Shown here in pieces: positions 5,131 through 8,691 of a stretch of DNA of 8,691 bases. Source of the DNA: Bacillota bacterium (GTDB taxonomy: Bacteria; Bacillota; Clostridia; Acetivibrionales; DSM-2933); assembly GCA_023441845.1 (NCBI GenBank), contig JAEZNF010000300.1, positions 1 through 8,691 on the forward strand, given 5' to 3'. Position numbers and translations under genes: made by a program. Positions within the stretch are counted from its first letter, which is position 1. Every line of letters starts with the position of its first letter. Under the pieces are notes generated by a model that had not been told where the DNA came from, made no database searches, and saw nothing but the letters and a program-made list of their open reading frames with translations.

Positions 5131-6300
5131 TTAATGGTGGAATAATCTCAAACCCGTCAGGCACATAACAATTCCGTATTGATTACAGGCCTCTATTACA
5201 CTGGCTTCTCTTATGGAGCCGCCTGGCTGCACGATGTATTTTGTTCCGCTTCTATAAGCCCTGTCAATGTTGTCGCGGAAAGGGAAAAATGCATCTGAAC
5301 CCAGAGTGACATTTTTAAGACCTTTTAACCACTCCTGTTTTTCCTCCGGCGAGAACCTTTCAGGAACCTCTTCAAGCAAGTCATACAGCATTCCGATCTC
5401 GTATTCGGTAGTGTCGTTCCTGACAAACAGGTCAATGGCATTGTCGCGTTCTGGCCGGCCGATTCCCTGCTTGAACTTTAGGGTAAGCACTTTAGGGTGC
5501 TGCTTGAGATACCATAAGTCAGCCTTTTCGCCTGCAAGACGGGTGCAGTGAATCCTTGACTGCTGGCCTGCTCCGCAGCCTATAACCTGGCCTTCCTTAA
5601 CATAACAAACCGAATTGGATTGCGTATACTTAAGTGTAACCATTGCAAGAATCATATCTTTTTTTGCGTTTTCATCAAGTTCCTTATTGTCTGTTACAAT
5701 ATTTTTTAAATCGTCAAAGCCCGGTACATAGCTGTTTCTTTTTTGTACGAATTCTATACCGAAGATGGACCTTCTTTCCATATCTTCAGCTTTATATGCC
5801 GGGTCCATCTTTACGATATTAAACTTGCCGCCCTTTTTCTTACTAAGAATTGATAAGGCTTCATCGGTATAGCCGGGCGCTATTACTCCGTCCGATACTT
5901 CTCTTTTTAATACCATTGCCGTTGACACATCGACAACATCACTAAGTGCGGCCCAATCGCCGAAAGAAGACATTCTGTCCGCACCTCTGGCGCGTACATA
6001 AGCCGATGCAAGAGGAGAAAGTTCAATATCCTCTACATGATAAGCCTTTTTAAGATCATCACTAAGCGGAAATCCCAATGCTGCTCCAGCCGGGCTGACA
6101 TGCTTGAATGATGCCGCTGCAGGCATGTTTAAGGTGGTATTCAGCTCGTGTACCAGCTGCCAGGAGTTAATGGCATCCATAAAGTTAATGTATCCGGGGT
6201 TACCACAAAGAACTGTAAATGGCAGTTCTCCGCTTGCCGATTCTATTGAAGCGGGTTTTTGATGTGGGTTGCACCCGTATTTCAGTTCATACGACTTCAT
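5131..6300 (-). CDS. purH: AICAR formyltransferase, stand-alone PurH C-terminal domain
   Basis: Transfers a formyl group from 10-formyltetrahydrofolate to AICAR, giving FAICAR in de novo purine synthesis. The 389 residues cover only the AICARFT half. They begin at LKYGCNPHQKPA (6-17), which in the usual bifunctional enzyme of about 510 residues follows the IMP cyclohydrolase domain. Visible motifs: catalytic K66-H67 in SFKHVSPAG, LKYTQSNS (223-230), GCGAGQQSR (241-249), SDAFFPF (335-341), QPGGSIRE (358-365). No truncation: AAAGGAGG precedes the ATG and a ZTP riboswitch controls the leader. The cyclohydrolase step must be encoded elsewhere, by a separate IMPCH or a PurO-type enzyme (inference). 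Monofunctional forms of this kind are known in Clostridia. Confidence 0.96.
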   Translation of the reverse strand: MKSYELKYGCNPHQKPASIESASGELPFTVLCGNPGYINFMDAINSWQLVHELNTTLNMPAAASFKHVSPAGAALGFPLSDDLKKAYHVEDIELSPLASAYVRARGADRMSSFGDWAALSDVVDVSTAMVLKREVSDGVIAPGYTDEALSILSKKKGGKFNIVKMDPAYKAEDMERRSIFGIEFVQKRNSYVPGFDDLKNIVTDNKELDENAKKDMILAMVTLKYTQSNSVCYVKEGQVIGCGAGQQSRIHCTRLAGEKADLWYLKQHPKVLTLKFKQGIGRPERDNAIDLFVRNDTTEYEIGMLYDLLEEVPERFSPEEKQEWLKGLKNVTLGSDAFFPFRDNIDRAYRSGTKYIVQPGGSIREASVIEACNQYGIVMCLTGLRLFHH

Positions 6301-6317
6301 ATATAATTCCTCCTTTT

Positions 6318-6363
6318 AAAAATTAAAAACCGCCCGGACAAAATAATTATTTACCCAGGCGGT
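6318..6363 (-). terminator. Riboswitch-controlled intrinsic terminator before purH
   Basis: On the minus strand ACCGCCTGGG (6363-6354) pairs with TCCGGGCGGT (6338-6329), 10 bp with two G-U pairs, followed by TTTTTAATTTTT. The left arm is the conserved 3' strand of the ZTP aptamer, so aptamer folding and terminator formation exclude each other. The purH ribosome binding site follows. Confidence 0.9.
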
Positions 6364-6427
6364 CGATATTGGTTTCGTGAAACATGCTTCCTATTGTTAA
6401 TTCAATTAATCCGCCAGTCGCATGTTT
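6354..6427 (-). promoter_or_regulatory. ZTP (pfl) riboswitch
   Basis: Read on the minus strand: P1 stem AAACATG (6427-6421) with CATGTTT (6386-6380), conserved GACTGGCGG (6419-6411), a small hairpin TTAAT-TGA-ATTAA (6409-6397), an A-rich linker and conserved CCGCCTGGG (6362-6354). GGCGG (6415-6411) pairs with CCGCC (6362-6358) as the known pseudoknot. ZTP/ZMP accumulates when 10-formyl-THF is short and the AICARFT step slows. Ligand binding holds CCGCC in the pseudoknot, prevents the terminator and turns on purH, the gene that consumes ZMP. The motif match is seen directly; the mechanism is established for the class. Confidence 0.88.
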
Positions 6428-6447
6428 AATATTAATTTTCCATTTCC

Positions 6448-6477
6448 AGTATATGTGATTCTTCTTGATGCTGTCAA
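6448..6477 (-). promoter_or_regulatory. Promoter of the purH riboswitch transcript
   Basis: On the minus strand TTGACA (-35, 6477-6472), 18-bp spacer, TATACT (-10, 6453-6448). The start would be near 6441, about 14 bases before the aptamer P1 stem, which fits a riboswitch leader. Confidence 0.8.
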
Positions 6478-6537
6478 GTCTCTTTGATAAATGTCATTCT
6501 TTCTTATATTGCCTTAAATAGACTATTTCTCTATCTG

Positions 6538-6567
6538 TTGACAATATAAAATCTACAGTGGTATATT
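6538..6567 (+). promoter_or_regulatory. Promoter of the NimA-like gene
   Basis: TTGACA (-35, 6538-6543), 18-bp spacer, TATATT (-10, 6562-6567) with TG one base before it (extended -10). Transcription would start near 6574, about 50 bases before the chosen start codon, divergent from the purH promoter. Confidence 0.78.
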
Positions 6568-6624
6568 TAAGTCGTCTTTTTATTGTTTGATTTAGAAAAT
6601 ACAGTATCAAAAAAGGAGCAGCTC

Positions 6625-7086
6625 ATGAGAAGAAAAGACAAAGAGATAATTGACCGCAATGTGATTGATAAAATATTGAATGAAGCCCAGATTATAAGAA
6701 TAGCAATGGTTGACGGTACCGAACCTTATATCGTCGCTATGAATTATTTTTATATGGACGGGGTTTTATACATGCATTCCGCAATGGGAGGCAGGAAGAT
6801 AGACATTTTAAGGAGAAACAACAGAGTTGCATTTCAAACGGAAACTGCAGCAGAATTGTATACCGGGGAAGATGCATGTGAATACAGCATGAAATATTTA
6901 AGTGTTTCCGGCATGGGCAGAGTAAGCTTTATTAATGATGATCAAATCAAAACGGCGGTTTTAAACGGCATTATTAATAAGCATACTGGAAAATCGGGGT
7001 ACAAGTTTCCCGAGACAATGCTTGGGCTGACGCTTATCATAAAGATCGAAATTGATTCGATATCGGGAAAGAAATCGAAATATTAG
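6625..7086 (+). CDS. NimA-like pyridoxamine 5'-phosphate oxidase family protein
   Basis: A 153-residue split-barrel protein expected to bind a flavin (FMN, perhaps FAD or F420 in relatives). The N-terminus MRRKDKEI, the strand RIAMVDGTEPYIVAMNY (about 25-41), LYMHSAMGGRKIDILRRN (48-65), EYSMKYLSVSGMGRV (86-100) and the C-terminal INKHTGKSGYKFPE (117-130) follow the order of the nitroimidazole-resistance NimA-type group. Members of this group can reduce 5-nitroimidazoles, but most chromosomal copies have no known substrate, so resistance should not be assumed. I chose ATG 6625 with AAGGAG (6613-6618) before it. An in-frame TTG at 6583 would add 14 residues but has no ribosome binding site and lies only about 10 bases from the predicted transcript start. 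Confidence 0.9.
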   Translation: MRRKDKEIIDRNVIDKILNEAQIIRIAMVDGTEPYIVAMNYFYMDGVLYMHSAMGGRKIDILRRNNRVAFQTETAAELYTGEDACEYSMKYLSVSGMGRVSFINDDQIKTAVLNGIINKHTGKSGYKFPETMLGLTLIIKIEIDSISGKKSKY

Positions 7087-7164
7087 AATAGAAATATAAA
7101 AGTATTTTAAAACTTTTCTATTTAATTTTCGTAGAATGTATAAAAATCAAAGGAGGACAGGAAT

Positions 7165-8061
7165 ATGCCGCTGGTTGTATCAAACGTGGTAAAGAATTTC
7201 GGCCAAAAAACGGCTGTAGATAATATTTCATTCAGTATAAACAAACCTGGTGTCTTTGGGCTTCTGGGAACAAACGGCGCCGGAAAGACTACAACAATTA
7301 GAATGATTCTCGGAATCCTTTCAAAGGACAGTGGTATTATAGAATGGGATGGAAAGCCTGTAAAAAGGGAGAATGTAAGATTTGGGTATCTTCCTGAAGA
7401 AAGGGGTATTTATCCGAAAGCAAAAGTAGGAGAACAGCTTGTTTATTTTGCCAGTCTGCGCGGAATGAACGGTAAAACAGCAAGAAAAAGCATGAAGTTT
7501 TGGCTGGACAGACTTGCGGTAACCGAGTACGAAAATACCGTTGCAGAGCAGCTTTCAAAGGGTAATCAGCAAAAAATACAACTGATTGCAACTTTAATAC
7601 ATGATCCTGAACTTATAATACTTGATGAACCGTTTAGCGGCCTTGATCCGGTAAATACCGATTTGTTCAAGGGTGTAATTTACGAACTGATAGACAAGGG
7701 CAGGTACATAATAATGTCAAGCCATCAGATGCAGGCGGTTGAGGAGTATTGCCATGAAATACTCATTTTAAAGGATGGCAAGACAATTATAAGCGGAAAC
7801 CTGAAGGATATAAAGCGCGGATACGGAAGAACAAACCTTTCCATATCCTGCGAAGAGGAAATAGGTCACCTTGCTAAAGAGGAAGGGATTGTTACAGAGA
7901 ATAGGAAGGCAGCGGGGTATGAATTCAGGATAAAATCCGATGATCAGGCCTACAGGCTTCTTGAAAAGATAATTAAATCAAATATAAGACTGGACAAATT
8001 CGAGATAAGAGAACCGTCACTGCATGAAATATTTGTAGAAAAGGTAGGTGAAAATAAATGA
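7165..8061 (+). CDS. ABC-2 exporter ATP-binding protein, NatA/YhaQ-like
   Basis: Energises the adjacent permease. Nucleotide-binding domain motifs: Walker A GTNGAGKTT (35-43), YLPEERGIYP (75-84) in the Q-loop region as is typical for NatA-type subunits, signature LSKGNQQK (130-137), Walker B IILDEP (151-156) with FSGLDP, switch histidine SSHQ (H187). A C-terminal DUF4162-type domain (about 220-297) ends in REPSLHEIFVEKVG, a hallmark of these subunits. The length of 298 residues is normal. AGGAGG (7151-7156) lies eight bases before the ATG. The stop overlaps the permease start (ATGA, 8058-8061), so the two are translationally coupled. Relatives export Na+ or unknown compounds, including toxic ones; the substrate is not readable here. 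Confidence 0.95.
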   Translation: MPLVVSNVVKNFGQKTAVDNISFSINKPGVFGLLGTNGAGKTTTIRMILGILSKDSGIIEWDGKPVKRENVRFGYLPEERGIYPKAKVGEQLVYFASLRGMNGKTARKSMKFWLDRLAVTEYENTVAEQLSKGNQQKIQLIATLIHDPELIILDEPFSGLDPVNTDLFKGVIYELIDKGRYIIMSSHQMQAVEEYCHEILILKDGKTIISGNLKDIKRGYGRTNLSISCEEEIGHLAKEEGIVTENRKAAGYEFRIKSDDQAYRLLEKIIKSNIRLDKFEIREPSLHEIFVEKVGENK

Positions 8062-8691
8062 GGGACTTTTTAAGCGTTTTTAAGTATACTTTTGCCGAGA
8101 ATGCCAGAAGAAAGACATTTATAGTTTCAACCATAATTACATTGATATTGGTTGTCGGTCTCTTAAGCGTACCGGGGATTATCAATTACATAGACAGCGG
8201 TAAAAAGCCTGAAACGCAGCAATCAACGGATAAATCCGGGACAAAAAATAACAGGAAAGCCATATATGTTATAGATAGTAAAGAAGTGCTTAAGGACAGC
8301 ATGCCGAAGCTGAATGAGGCATATGAAGGTTATGAATTCAAGAAGGAAACAGCGGATAAACTTGATACCCTTAAGGAGAATGTAAAAAGCGGTAAGGATT
8401 CTGCGATTATTGTTGTAGATGAGGATAAAGGGATTCCAAAATTCGAATACTGGATTAAGTCGGCTGGGAAAGGTATCGACCCTGAAAACTTAAGTAGTAC
8501 AATCCAGAAGATAAATTCCGGTATGCTGTTAAAAAAAGCCGGTGTTTCGGATGATACAACAGGAAAAGCATTGGCTGATGTCGCCTACAATGTGAATGAA
8601 CTGGGAAAGGGTATGCTGCAGGGCATATTTTCAGCATATTTGGTGATTATGATCATATTCTTCGGGGTTTATTTCTATGGCTACGGTGTTG
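8058..8691 (+). CDS. ABC-2 type permease, NatB/YhaP-like (5' part only)
   Basis: Membrane partner of the preceding ATPase. The visible 211 codons start MRDFLSVFKYTFAENARRKT, a typical N-terminus of this permease group. They continue with a first transmembrane segment (about 21-44), a large hydrophilic extracytoplasmic domain (about 46-185, lysine- and aspartate-rich) and the start of a second membrane segment (LQGIFSAYLVIMIIFFGVYF, about 187-206). The frame is open to the window edge; full-length relatives have around 400 residues and five more helices. The start is fixed by the 4-base overlap with the ATPase stop. Confidence 0.9.
   Translation, partial: MRDFLSVFKYTFAENARRKTFIVSTIITLILVVGLLSVPGIINYIDSGKKPETQQSTDKSGTKNNRKAIYVIDSKEVLKDSMPKLNEAYEGYEFKKETADKLDTLKENVKSGKDSAIIVVDEDKGIPKFEYWIKSAGKGIDPENLSSTIQKINSGMLLKKAGVSDDTTGKALADVAYNVNELGKGMLQGIFSAYLVIMIIFFGVYFYGYGV

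Noticed and set aside
6583..6624. N-terminal extension of the NimA-like protein from TTG 6583.
   Set aside because: There is no ribosome binding site before the TTG and it lies too near the predicted transcript start; the ATG at 6625 matches the family N-terminus.
7090..7128. AT-rich hairpin (AAAAGT/ACTTTT) after the NimA-like gene as a terminator.
   Set aside because: The stem is weak with an uneven internal loop, and no promoter could be placed before the ABC ATPase. Read-through into the transporter genes is equally likely.
1..8691. CRISPR array, insertion sequence or rRNA.
   Set aside because: No regularly spaced repeats with spacers, no transposase frame with terminal repeats and no rRNA-like sequence were seen.

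Overview
This AT-rich window reads as low-GC Gram-positive DNA, most likely from a member of the Clostridia (Bacillota). The reasons are strong AGGAGG ribosome binding sites before nearly every gene, compact intrinsic terminators, a Clostridia-type phage holin, an Lsa-type ABC-F protein and a free-standing AICAR transformylase behind a ZTP riboswitch. No gene fixes the species.

Left part (about 1-2840) is the right-hand end of a prophage. A terminator precedes a two-gene lysis cassette: a holin (121-618) and an N-acetylmuramoyl-L-alanine amidase endolysin (584-1333), with coding regions overlapping by 35 bases. A terminator used from both sides separates them from a leftward pair: an XRE-type repressor carrying one internal stop codon (1760-1981) and a two-helix membrane protein (1369-1731). 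Upstream of the repressor lie three dyad operator-like sites spaced exactly 20 bp, with a degenerate fourth in register. Next come a nested inverted repeat and a rightward 90-codon gene (2290-2562) whose promoter contains a near-perfect Gram-positive LexA (SOS) box. The prophage ends at a 49-bp 3' fragment of tRNA-Pro(GGG) (2786-2834), interpreted as attR, followed by what looks like the original tRNA terminator. A pair of direct repeats about 120-150 bp inside attR may be integrase arm sites.

Middle part (about 2840-5100), presumably chromosomal, holds a weak open frame on the minus strand and then an antibiotic-resistance type ABC-F gene (3509-4996). The gene sits behind a 225-base leader with a consensus-like promoter, a six-codon leader peptide (MRNFSC) and three mutually exclusive RNA pairings. 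This has the architecture of drug-induced ribosome-stalling attenuation.

Right part (about 5130-8691) is metabolic and transport DNA. A leftward purH-like gene encodes only the AICAR formyltransferase half and is controlled by a ZTP (pfl) riboswitch whose CCGCC strand is shared with an intrinsic terminator. Divergent from it is a NimA-like flavin-binding protein gene with its own extended -10 promoter, then an ABC-2 type exporter: an ATPase (7165-8061) with a 4-base ATGA overlap to a NatB/YhaP-like permease that runs off the right edge.

The features most worth checking are the SOS-box small gene with the neighbouring operator array at the prophage end, and the leader-peptide attenuator of the ABC-F gene.
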